From: Longirhabdus pacifica
GTDB taxonomy: Bacteria; Bacillota; Bacilli; Paenibacillales; DSM-105158
Direction: 5' to 3'
Assembly: GCF_004115085.1 (NCBI RefSeq)
Contig: NZ_QXJP01000027.1
Coordinates: 1 to 57,826 of the forward strand
DNA: 57,826 bases
Both the position numbers and the translations under genes were made by a program. This document shows, piece by piece, positions 50,364 through 57,826 of the stretch (the first letter of the stretch is position 1; each line of letters starts with the position of its first letter). The notes beneath the pieces were generated by a model. That model saw nothing but the letters and a program-made list of their open reading frames with translations. It made no database searches and was not told the DNA's origin.

Positions 50364-52370
50364 TTGTCTAGTAAAAATTTAATTCAAAACGGAAATTTTT
50401 CCAATGAGCTAGCATATTGGAAGTCCATTAATAGCACTGTTGTTCCATCCCCTAGCGATCCCAGTGCTCATTGTGCTCAATTGGCCGGTACAGTAAACTC
50501 GTATATTTATCAAGAATTCGCTATTCAACCTGATGAAAGCTATTCCATTCAACTGATGATTGCCAAACAAGGAGCCGGTATGGGGCCAAACGTGCTTATC
50601 CAATTACAGTGGATTCAAGATCATTTGGTTTTAGAAACTGGTATGAGTGACCTTATCCCTATCAATGTATTACCTAATGGAGAACTACAACCTTTCCTGT
50701 TTATCAATACAGATGCTACTTTATCTCCAAAGAAAGCGAACAAAGCTCGACTACTTATTAACAAATTACCTTTGTCGAATACCATGCCAGTGCTGATTAG
50801 TAATGTGGAAGTTGCAACACAGTGCAGCTTGAACGAATTGGAATGCGGTAGTGACTGCACGATTGGGCCACTATCTCCATTGCAGCGTAGACAAGAGGCA
50901 TTTAAAGTTCGAACAGATGCAGCACTTTTTGAAAAAAATAAACCTGTTCCAAATCATCCTTGTAACCATGATGAACAAAGATTTGCTAATAAAATTGCCA
51001 GCTTTTCGAAAGCACTTCCACATAACCAGCTTGGTGAGGTTGATTTATCTGCTTACAATCAATTGACGCAAGCATTAACGACTGGAAATACAGCATTATT
51101 CGAACAGCTGAAGTTAGGTGGTACCGTAAAACTTGTCAATCCACAAGCTTCCTACGCTTATCAATTAGTCGGCCCAGATATGCAACAAGTCGCCATGCCC
51201 GCTGCACCTGAATTTAGCAGTGCGTGGCAAGCAAGTGAAACAGCTGAGGTGTATTGGCAAGCACTTGCTCGTGACGTGAATTTTTCTCAATATCATGTCA
51301 ATCCTATTACGAATGAAGCAGCAGCAGATCTTTCAACTTTCTCTGATTTCAGAGGCCCTAAAGAAAACGGGAAAGTAACTACGAATACACTTTTCCGCGG
51401 TAGTACCCCTGGTGACTTAAAAGGACCTTACATTTCACAATTTTTATTTCAAGACATCCCGATGGGGTCTGCTACTTTTGAACAACGTTACCGAACGACA
51501 CTCCCAGGAACAAATTTCTTAACAGACTACAAGGAATGGCTAAATGTACAAAATGGTGAGCCTCCTTCCTTTCCTGAACAATTTGATCCCACTCCTCGTT
51601 ATATTCGCAACGGTCGTGACTTAGCCAACTACGTTCATATCGATTACCCTTTCCAAGAATATGTTAATGCCTGCTTATTATTATTATCCTACGGCTCCAA
51701 TGCGCTTGATCCAGCGGACCCTTATATTGATTCCAAAACACAATACGGGTTTGTTACATTTGGAGCTGCGCATTATCTTGACTTTGCAGCAAGAGCATCC
51801 AGAGTAGGGCTCATACAAGCTTGGTTCCAAAAATGGAGAGTTCACAGACGTTTGCGTCCGGAAGCATTTGGTGGTGCGGTACAAAATAAATTGACTGGTG
51901 CTGCAAATTACCCTATTAACGAGGAATTATTGAATTCACCAGTATTGAAAAAGATTTTCAATATGTACTACACGTATTTACTTCCAACATCCTACCCAGA
52001 AGGTTCACCTACTCATCCATCTTACCCAGCAGGTCATGCTACCAATGTAGGAGCAGGAGCAACGATTTTAAAAGCATTATTTAACGAATATTTTATTATC
52101 CCTAACCCTGTCGTTCCTACCCCTGACGGACTCTATTTGGTACCATATGAAGGCCCTCCTCTTACCGTAGGTGGGGAATTAGATAAACTTGCTTACAATG
52201 TAGCAATAGGTAGGGATTTCGCAGGGATTCATTATCGTTCAGATGCGGAAGGGTTAGAAATTGGAGAAGAAGCTGCTATTGGCATCTTGCAAGATTACCG
52301 AGAAACGTATAATGAAGGATTTGAAGGGTTTAAACTTACTAAGTTCGACGGCACAACCATAACGATCTAA
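50364..52370 (+). CDS. Vanadium-dependent haloperoxidase-like protein (PAP2 superfamily)
   Basis: 668 aa. TTG start chosen because AGGTGG lies 5 nt upstream; a GTG at 50355 falls inside that site. An N-terminal beta-sandwich (about 5-160, NLIQNGNFSNELAYWKS) resembles carbohydrate-binding modules. The C-terminal half has the vanadate pocket: Lys490 and Arg498 (KWRVHRRLRP, spaced as in algal bromoperoxidases), HPSYPAGHA with His558, and Arg617...His623 (GRDFAGIHYRSD). The serine of the usual PSGH is Ala556. No signal peptide. Chemistry is uncertain because of this change. Confidence 0.82.
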   Translation: MSSKNLIQNGNFSNELAYWKSINSTVVPSPSDPSAHCAQLAGTVNSYIYQEFAIQPDESYSIQLMIAKQGAGMGPNVLIQLQWIQDHLVLETGMSDLIPINVLPNGELQPFLFINTDATLSPKKANKARLLINKLPLSNTMPVLISNVEVATQCSLNELECGSDCTIGPLSPLQRRQEAFKVRTDAALFEKNKPVPNHPCNHDEQRFANKIASFSKALPHNQLGEVDLSAYNQLTQALTTGNTALFEQLKLGGTVKLVNPQASYAYQLVGPDMQQVAMPAAPEFSSAWQASETAEVYWQALARDVNFSQYHVNPITNEAAADLSTFSDFRGPKENGKVTTNTLFRGSTPGDLKGPYISQFLFQDIPMGSATFEQRYRTTLPGTNFLTDYKEWLNVQNGEPPSFPEQFDPTPRYIRNGRDLANYVHIDYPFQEYVNACLLLLSYGSNALDPADPYIDSKTQYGFVTFGAAHYLDFAARASRVGLIQAWFQKWRVHRRLRPEAFGGAVQNKLTGAANYPINEELLNSPVLKKIFNMYYTYLLPTSYPEGSPTHPSYPAGHATNVGAGATILKALFNEYFIIPNPVVPTPDGLYLVPYEGPPLTVGGELDKLAYNVAIGRDFAGIHYRSDAEGLEIGEEAAIGILQDYRETYNEGFEGFKLTKFDGTTITI

Positions 52371-52425
52371 CAGTATGAAATATAATATTACTATGGATGG
52401 TCATTTGATTATAAAATCAATACAA

Positions 52426-52474
52426 AAAGATGAAAAAAATGACATCTTGCCCACCGTACATTTTTTTCATCTTT
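52426..52474. terminator. Bidirectional terminator
   Basis: Perfect 16-bp stem (52426-52441 with 52459-52474) of A-rich and T-rich arms between the convergent haloperoxidase-like and hemZ genes. Confidence 0.85.
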
Positions 52475-52524
52475 ATTTTATTTATGTTTAGCTTTTAACT
52501 TATTGGACTGCTGTATACAACATA

Positions 52525-54021
52525 TTAATCCAAAAATAGTTGCTTTAAATATTCTATTTTCTTAGCTGTGTAATGCTCGTAATCTTCATTATATTTCTTC
52601 GGTTCTTTTGGATTAGCAAAACGAGAGATGTTGCCTGTTTTAGGATGAACCCACTTACTACTAGCTCCACATCCTAATCCAATAATACTCTGCATCTCTT
52701 CCATAATCATAATGTTATATAAACTTTCTTTCCCCGGTTTAGCATAGCCAACATTCTCTAAGTTACCCAATATATTTTTCTGACGATATAAGTAATACGG
52801 CACATAGCCTTGTGTTTCGCTCCATTGGCTACCTTCACGCATCATCTGCTGTATTTCTTCCCGCTCCGCCACTTTGTATTTATCTCTGTTCTTTGTCATT
52901 TCAGAAGCTCGTTTGAATGACAACGTATGAACCGTTAACGATTCCGGCATTAGCGCTTCTGTTTGTGCAAGCGTATGTCTCCATTCTGAAATACCTTCAC
53001 CAGGTAAACCAATAATGAGATCCATATTGATGTTTTCCATGCCCATCTGTTTGGCCAAATGATATTTATCTATCGTTTCCTGCACCGTATGATGACGACC
53101 GATAGCTTTTAACGTCTCTTCCGTATAAGACTGCGGATTAATGCTAATTCGATCAATATGATGCTGATGAAACACTTCTATTTTATCTGGTGTAATCGTA
53201 TCTGGTCTACCTGCTTCGACAGTGATCTCTCTTACATCATCAACATTTGGAAAGGATGCTTCAACTTGATCATATAGCATATCCATTTGTTCAGCCGTAA
53301 TGCTGGTGGGCGTTCCTCCTCCAAAGTAAATGGTGGTGATAGGAATGTGATGCTTTTTCAAAAAGGCTCCAATATGTTCAATTTCATAGTGCAAGCCAGC
53401 TAAAAATGGATCAACCGTTCCTTGTTTTCCTTGAATTGCATAAGCTGGAAAAGTACAATATGCACATTTCGTTGGGCAAAAAGGAATACCAATGTAAATA
53501 CTAACTTCCTGTTTAAGATCATAAAGATCAGGAACTGCCGTCAACTGCCGCTCTACAATATGTTGCATCAATTTTATTTTCTCATCGTCAATACGATAAT
53601 ACGAAGCTAACGTTTGACTTATTTGTTCATTGTCATATCCTTGCTGTTTCATCACATGGAAAAGCTTCGTTGGGCGAATACCAGTCAACACTCCCCAAGG
53701 CTGCTTCATATTACTATATTGTTCCATCACCTGTAAAATAGCACCATTGATGACATGCTTTATTGCTGACTTCCCCTTGCCTGGAGACATATCGCTTTTC
53801 TTCCAAGTAAATTCTGCTTGAAATTGCTTCTGATTTGTAGTGTGCAGTGTCGCAGTGCTTCTCCAATCATGCTCCGTTTCAAACGACTGAATATGAAGTT
53901 GATTCCTATCATCGTCTGCATGTTCATCAAAAGATACATCCATATCTTCAGCAAACAATTGTAATACATGTTCTACACTTCGGTAATTTTTCTCCTCAAT
54001 TCCGCAAACATTCATTTTCAT
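52525..54021 (-). CDS. hemZ: Coproporphyrinogen III dehydrogenase-like radical SAM enzyme HemZ
   Basis: 498 aa. Radical SAM cluster motif in CPTKCAYCTF, preceded by a HemZ-type N-terminal domain (about 150 aa; WGVLTGIRPTKLFH), and followed by YFGGGTPTSI and NINMDLIIGLPGEG. B. subtilis HemZ is linked to anaerobic haem synthesis, but HemN-like family members vary. ATG 54021 chosen, AAAGGG 9 nt upstream. Two small ORFs lie just upstream in the same direction. Confidence 0.88.
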   Translation of the reverse strand: MKMNVCGIEEKNYRSVEHVLQLFAEDMDVSFDEHADDDRNQLHIQSFETEHDWRSTATLHTTNQKQFQAEFTWKKSDMSPGKGKSAIKHVINGAILQVMEQYSNMKQPWGVLTGIRPTKLFHVMKQQGYDNEQISQTLASYYRIDDEKIKLMQHIVERQLTAVPDLYDLKQEVSIYIGIPFCPTKCAYCTFPAYAIQGKQGTVDPFLAGLHYEIEHIGAFLKKHHIPITTIYFGGGTPTSITAEQMDMLYDQVEASFPNVDDVREITVEAGRPDTITPDKIEVFHQHHIDRISINPQSYTEETLKAIGRHHTVQETIDKYHLAKQMGMENINMDLIIGLPGEGISEWRHTLAQTEALMPESLTVHTLSFKRASEMTKNRDKYKVAEREEIQQMMREGSQWSETQGYVPYYLYRQKNILGNLENVGYAKPGKESLYNIMIMEEMQSIIGLGCGASSKWVHPKTGNISRFANPKEPKKYNEDYEHYTAKKIEYLKQLFLD

Positions 54022-54042
54022 CACAAAAAACCCTTTCAACTG

Positions 54043-54275
54043 TTACGTTAATAGGATTACTTTATCGTCAACCATGATATGAAGAATGACATTATCATCA
54101 CTCAATAAAGTTTTCCTTGCCTTTCTTACTTTCATAAATTCTATTGCTCGGCTTACTTCTAAATCAATTTTCCTCTGACTTCTGCTACTACTATTGCTCC
54201 TATTACTTCTTCAAAGCTTTCTTCAGATTTTTTCCTCAACATCTCATAAAGGATGTTAAGGAAATTTAGGAGCAT
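54043..54275 (-). pseudogene. Small frameshifted ORF upstream of hemZ
   Basis: Reading starts at ATG 54275 for 36 codons (MLLNFLNILYEMLRKKSEES...), then shifts. After an A4 run (T4 at 54168-54171 on the plus strand) the original frame stops at 54161-54159. The -1 frame is open for 41 codons (IDLEVSRAIEFMKVRKARKT...) to TAA at 54045-54043. Adding one A restores a 77-aa protein, helical then basic. The stop is about 20 nt before hemZ. Could be a real frameshift, a sequencing error or slippage. No family recognised. Confidence 0.45.
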
Positions 54276-54417
54276 TTATTTTTGCTTCAAACCATACGTG
54301 ACTGTCCCTTACACCATGCATAGGTGTGTCTTCAGTAAATTGTAATGATTCATGTATATTGGCTGCTAACGGCAAAGGAAATTGGTGCATGGCTTGCATT
54401 TTATAAGACTGACGCAT
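54256..54417 (-). CDS. Small ORF, hypothetical protein
   Basis: 53-aa ORF, too short for routine calling, with AGGATGG 7 nt before the ATG. Sequence includes MQAMHQFPLPLAANIHESLQ and SHVWFEAKINAPKF, Met- and His-rich at the start. Its end overlaps the start of the next small ORF, so the two look translationally linked, followed by hemZ. Homology unknown. Confidence 0.45.
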   Translation of the reverse strand: MRQSYKMQAMHQFPLPLAANIHESLQFTEDTPMHGVRDSHVWFEAKINAPKFP

Positions 54418-54491
54418 TGGAAAACCATCCTATCTATTTTCCATTAGAGTGCCCCCTCTTAAAAAATTTAAGCATGTTTTGTCTTTTTTAA

Positions 54492-54617
54492 TAAGTTGAA
54501 TGAACTTGTTCAACCAACTTACTAACCATAATCATAAGATGGAGAAATTTCCACATCGCAACCTTTACGCTTGGCTACTGAGGCGTAAACTTGTTTCTCA
54601 TTATTTCTTCAACTTAT
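54492..54617 (-). repeat. Structured interspersed repeat, copy D
   Basis: Minus-strand copy. Outer arms 54603-54617 and 54534-54548 (two mismatches), inner stem TTTACGC/GCGTAAA, third hairpin TAAGTTG... at 54492-54521. It starts on the dtd stop codon (54616-54614 lies in the arm) and faces the small ORFs and hemZ. Gap 54040-54613 is otherwise explained by the two small ORFs. Confidence 0.8.
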
Positions 54618-55066
54618 TTAGTATCTAACTTACTGTCCAAAATGAGTGTAACAGGTCCATCATTTATGAAAGCAATATCCATCATCGCTCCAAACACACC
54701 CGTTTCCACATGGACACCTCTTTCTCTTAATGCATCATTGAAAGTATCATATAACGATTTCGCCATTTCAGGTTTTGCAGCAGCAGTGAAATTTGGCCTT
54801 CTTCCTTTACGAGTATCTCCATAAAGCGTAAATTGGGAGACAGACAAAATATGACCTCCCGTTTGTTTTACAGACACATTCATTTTTCCACTTTCATCTT
54901 CAAATACTCTGAGATTGACAATTTTATCTGCTAGATAAGCAATATCCTCTTCATTATCCTCATGGGTAATGCCTACAAGCAATAATAAGCCTTGCTGTAT
55001 TTGACCAACGACTTGTCCATCGACGGTAACCGAACCTTCCTTACAGCGCTGTAAAACAACTTTCAT
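54614..55066 (-). CDS. dtd: D-aminoacyl-tRNA deacylase
   Basis: 150 aa. [13 protein letters not shown] start with AGGAG 8 nt upstream (a GTG two codons earlier is unlikely). Signature [12 protein letters not shown] and the cross-subunit GPVTLIL Gly-cisPro motif are intact. It removes D-amino acids mischarged on tRNA. Directly downstream of relA as in B. subtilis. Confidence 0.95.
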   Translation of the reverse strand: MKVVLQRCKEGSVTVDGQVVGQIQQGLLLLVGITHEDNEEDIAYLADKIVNLRVFEDESGKMNVSVKQTGGHILSVSQFTLYGDTRKGRRPNFTAAAKPEMAKSLYDTFNDALRERGVHVETGVFGAMMDIAFINDGPVTLILDSKLDTK

Positions 55067-55081
55067 ATCCACCGCTCCTGT

Positions 55082-57250
55082 TTATGATTGCATAATTCGC
55101 TGTACACAATATACATCTTGCAGTCTTTTTATTTTATCTACTACGGATTGCAGATGATCACGATGACGTATGAGAATGGTCATGTGAATTTCAACCATTT
55201 TATTTTTCGTTGATTTACCAGATACAGCAGAAATAAACGTTTTCGATTCCGATACTGCCTGCATCACATCATTCAATAATCCTCTTCGGTCATAACCGGT
55301 TATTTCAATCATCACAGAGTAATTTGCTTCCACTTGGGAAACCCACTCTACAGCAATCAAACGATGTTGTTCATCACTTTCTTCCAATGGGATATTATTG
55401 CAATCACTGCGGTGTACAGAAACCCCTCTGCCTTTAGTGATATACCCTACGATTTCATCTCCAGGAACCGGATTACAACAACGTGCGAAACGAATAAGTA
55501 AATTTTCTACTCCTTTTACCCTGACACCTTGAGTAGAGTGTCCCTTTTTCTTTGCATCAGGTCTCGTTTCGTTGATCTCGTTCGTTAGTTGGCTTTCTTC
55601 CAATTCTTTACGGAGTTTTTCTGTCAACTTCATGCTAACTTGAGTTGCGGTCACCCCGCCCGTTCCGACAGCAGAAAGTAAGTCCGGAATATCTTGAAAA
55701 TTAAATTTTTCAGCTGCTTCCATCAAGTGATCGTCATCTAGTACTAAAACGGGTTCAAATCCTAGCTTTCTCACACTTCGTTCTACTTCTTCTTTCCCTT
55801 TCGCAATGTTTTCTTGCTTCTTCTCTCTTTTAAACCATTGCTTTATTTTCGATCTAGCCTGTGATGATTGCGCAATATTCACCCAGTCTTGACTTGGACC
55901 ATAGGAATGCTTCGAAGTCATAATTTCAACGATATCCCCAGTGACTAGTGCATGATCCAGAGGAACAATCCTACCATTAACTTTCGCACCTATAGTACGA
56001 TTCCCGACTTCTGTATGAATTCTATACGAAAAATCAATAGGAACTGAACCTGCAGGCAATTCAATAACCTCGCCTTTAGGGGTGAATACGAACACTTCAT
56101 CTGAAAAGAAATCCATCTTTAATGATTCAATAAATTCAGCTGCGTCTGTTGTTTCTTTTTGTAATTCCATTATTTCTCGAAAAAAACGAATACCGTCCAT
56201 TGTATCTGTAGCTATCGCTTTACCTTGTTTATACGCCCAGTGTGCAGCTACACCATATTCACTCGTTCTGTGCATTTCCATCGTACGTATTTGCACTTCC
56301 AAAGGCTCACCATTTGGACCAATCACTGTCGTATGCAAGGACTGATACATGTTCGTTTTAGGCATAGCAATGTAATCTTTAAACCTTCTAGGCATGGGTT
56401 TCCATAACGTATGAATAATACCAAGCGATGCATAACAATCTTTAATATTATCCACGATGACGCGGATAGCTAACAAATCATAAATTTCATTAATCTGTTT
56501 GTTTTGCATTTGCATTTTACGATAAATGCTATAAATATGTTTTGGGCGACCAGATATATCTGCTTTTAAGCCCATTGCATCTAATTTTTCTTTGATGTTT
56601 CCCATCACATCTTCAATATATTGTTCACGTTCGATCCGTTTATTTTTCATCAAATTAGCTATACGATAATATTGTTGAGGATTGAGGAAACGTAGTGCGA
56701 TATCTTCCATTTCCCATTTTATTGCTGAGATCCCTAACCGATGTGCAATAGGACAGAAAATTTCTAATGTCTCACGAGCAATGCGTCGCTGACTTTCTTC
56801 TTTTTGAAATTTCAACGTGCGCATGTTGTGCAATCTATCTGCAAGCTTTATTAATATGACACGAATATCATTCGCCATAGCAACAAACATTTTACGATAA
56901 TTTTCATTTTGATGTTCTTCTTTAGATTTATATCTAATTTTCTCTAATTTCGTTACACCATCAACTAATTTAGAGCACGTTTCTCCAAACTGCTCTGTTA
57001 TCATTTCTAATGTTATTTCTGTATCTTCGACGACATCATGAAGCAATGCAGCAACAATAGTCGTAACATCCATCTGCATATTCATGATGATTTCAGAAAC
57101 TGCAAGTGGATGTTGAATGTATGGCTCACCGGACTTTCGCACTTGTCCTTGATGGGCTTTTTCGGCAAAATCATATGCTTCACGAATCAGTTCCAACTCT
57201 TCTTCATTCAAGTATGAGCCTGCCTTGTTCAATACTTCTTCTATGCCCAT
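55082..57250 (-). CDS. relA: Bifunctional (p)ppGpp synthetase/hydrolase RelA
   Basis: 722 aa from ATG 57250 (AAAGGG 7 nt upstream; the frame runs open for 20 more codons without family similarity). HD hydrolase domain intact (LLHDVVEDTEI), synthetase domain (RDYI-type catalytic region FKDYIAMPKTNMYQSLHT), TGS (EVFVFTPKGEVIELPAGSVPIDF), zinc-finger region (RCCNPVPGDEIVG) and C-terminal ACT. Both making and degrading (p)ppGpp should be possible; this is the stringent response regulator. Confidence 0.96.
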   Translation of the reverse strand: MGIEEVLNKAGSYLNEEELELIREAYDFAEKAHQGQVRKSGEPYIQHPLAVSEIIMNMQMDVTTIVAALLHDVVEDTEITLEMITEQFGETCSKLVDGVTKLEKIRYKSKEEHQNENYRKMFVAMANDIRVILIKLADRLHNMRTLKFQKEESQRRIARETLEIFCPIAHRLGISAIKWEMEDIALRFLNPQQYYRIANLMKNKRIEREQYIEDVMGNIKEKLDAMGLKADISGRPKHIYSIYRKMQMQNKQINEIYDLLAIRVIVDNIKDCYASLGIIHTLWKPMPRRFKDYIAMPKTNMYQSLHTTVIGPNGEPLEVQIRTMEMHRTSEYGVAAHWAYKQGKAIATDTMDGIRFFREIMELQKETTDAAEFIESLKMDFFSDEVFVFTPKGEVIELPAGSVPIDFSYRIHTEVGNRTIGAKVNGRIVPLDHALVTGDIVEIMTSKHSYGPSQDWVNIAQSSQARSKIKQWFKREKKQENIAKGKEEVERSVRKLGFEPVLVLDDDHLMEAAEKFNFQDIPDLLSAVGTGGVTATQVSMKLTEKLRKELEESQLTNEINETRPDAKKKGHSTQGVRVKGVENLLIRFARCCNPVPGDEIVGYITKGRGVSVHRSDCNNIPLEESDEQHRLIAVEWVSQVEANYSVMIEITGYDRRGLLNDVMQAVSESKTFISAVSGKSTKNKMVEIHMTILIRHRDHLQSVVDKIKRLQDVYCVQRIMQS

Positions 57251-57467
57251 GATTCTACCCTTTCTAATTTGATTTTCTCTCATTATGCCTTCGATTAAGC
57301 CAAACGTCAACTATTTGCATGATAAATTTCTACATATAATCGACAGCATTTGAGAAAGGAAAAATCTGTACAATAAAAATGATGCTTCACCAGCATTTAC
57401 AGCTGTCAGATCTATCACTTTATTCCGTATAAAAAGGATAATTTTTACATTTATTATTGTTCCATTT

Positions 57468-57818
57468 TTGAAACAGCAAGTAGTTTTTGGAAATTACGGT
57501 TCTAGGATCGCCATGAGCCCGACCACCAAACTAAATACAAAAACATTTTGGGAAGTGTTAGCTTTAATTGCAAACTCTTTAGTATTTCTAATGGTCGGAT
57601 TAGAAATTGCCAGAATTGATTTGACTGGAAAATGGATGATGATTCTTTTTGCCATTGTCATTGTGCTAGTAGGTAGAAGTGTTGCCGTCTACAGTAGTTT
57701 GGCATTCGTCAAAAATCTTCCTACGTCTTGGAAGCATATTTTTAATTGGGGTGGAGTGAACTACACGCCACTTAACACCCTTACGGGTCGTTTGAAGTGG
57801 ATGCTTCTTGGGAAGTAG
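57468..57818 (+). pseudogene. Fragment of a CPA1/NhaP-type Na+/H+ antiporter
   Basis: Internal piece of a cation-proton antiporter: GNYGSRIAMSPTTKLNTKTFW, then two membrane segments (LALIANSLVFLMVGLEI; ILFAIVIVLVGRSVAVYSSLAF) and HIFNWGG. The normal N-terminal half is missing, and similarity stops at WGG, where intact proteins continue WGGLKG-like; here the frame runs into unrelated VNYTPLNTLTGRL and stops. TTG is the only upstream start, so this is a decayed remnant, perhaps cut by an insertion or rearrangement. Confidence 0.6.
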
Positions 57819-57826
57819 ATACTTTT

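Noticed and set aside
54181..54270. Terminator ahead of hemZ from the inverted repeat near 54233-54260
   Set aside because: The stem exists (about 10 bp) but the minus-strand sequence after it is A-rich, not U-rich, and it lies inside the small ORF.

Overview
This 57.8 kb window is chromosomal DNA from a low-GC Gram-positive bacterium, almost certainly a member of the Bacillaceae. The gene order on the minus strand matches the Bacillus subtilis yrv/yrr region: relA-dtd, hisS-aspS-tcdA, rarA, cymR-iscS-type desulfurase next to mnmA, yrrD, yrrI, alaS-ireB-ruvX-yrzB-mltG-trmR-trhP1-trhP2 and a pbpI-like PBP. The genus cannot be fixed from sequence alone. I found no rRNA, tRNA, CRISPR array or intact insertion sequence.

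Layout. 1-9.1 kb: a cell-wall sensing locus with a class B PBP, a BlaI/MecI repressor and two tandem BlaR1-like M56 metalloprotease receptors, whose C-terminal sensor region is a copper-amine-oxidase-N-like segment plus a long ankyrin array. 9.2-22.6 kb: a conserved housekeeping block covering tRNA wobble-U 5-hydroxylation and methylation (trhP1, trhP2, trmR), MltG, YrzB, RuvX, IreB, AlaRS, an AI-2E-family permease, a PRC-barrel protein, cysteine desulfurase, CymR and MnmA. 22.6-30.2 kb: an accessory stretch with two lipoproteins, RarA, a TetR regulator with clear operators, a repeat-containing secreted protein and a GNAT. 30.2-34.5 kb: tcdA, aspS and hisS behind a T-box leader. 34.5-52.4 kb: accessory genes including an Asp/Glu racemase, an S41 protease, a stalk-domain protein, an Eis-like acetyltransferase, an amidase, a tautomerase, an AraC regulator, a PAL-like aromatic ammonia-lyase, an ABC exporter, an M14 carboxypeptidase and a vanadium-haloperoxidase-like protein. 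52.5-57.8 kb: hemZ with two upstream small ORFs, dtd, relA and a decayed Na+/H+ antiporter fragment.

The accessory and core blocks are punctuated by an interspersed repeat of about 130 bp made of three nested or adjacent hairpins (near 21.4, 42.6, 49.7-50.0 and 54.5 kb). Its stem arms show compensatory base changes. At every locus it lies upstream of a gene that reads in the same direction. With the ankyrin-BlaR1 receptor pair, it is the most unusual element here.

Functional links. The PBP, BlaI and BlaR1-like receptors probably form one signalling unit, with three BlaI-like sites between PBP and blaI. trmR, trhP1 and trhP2 together make 5-methoxyuridine in tRNA. The cysteine desulfurase supplies sulfur to MnmA under CymR control. 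An Asp-type T-box controls hisS-aspS.
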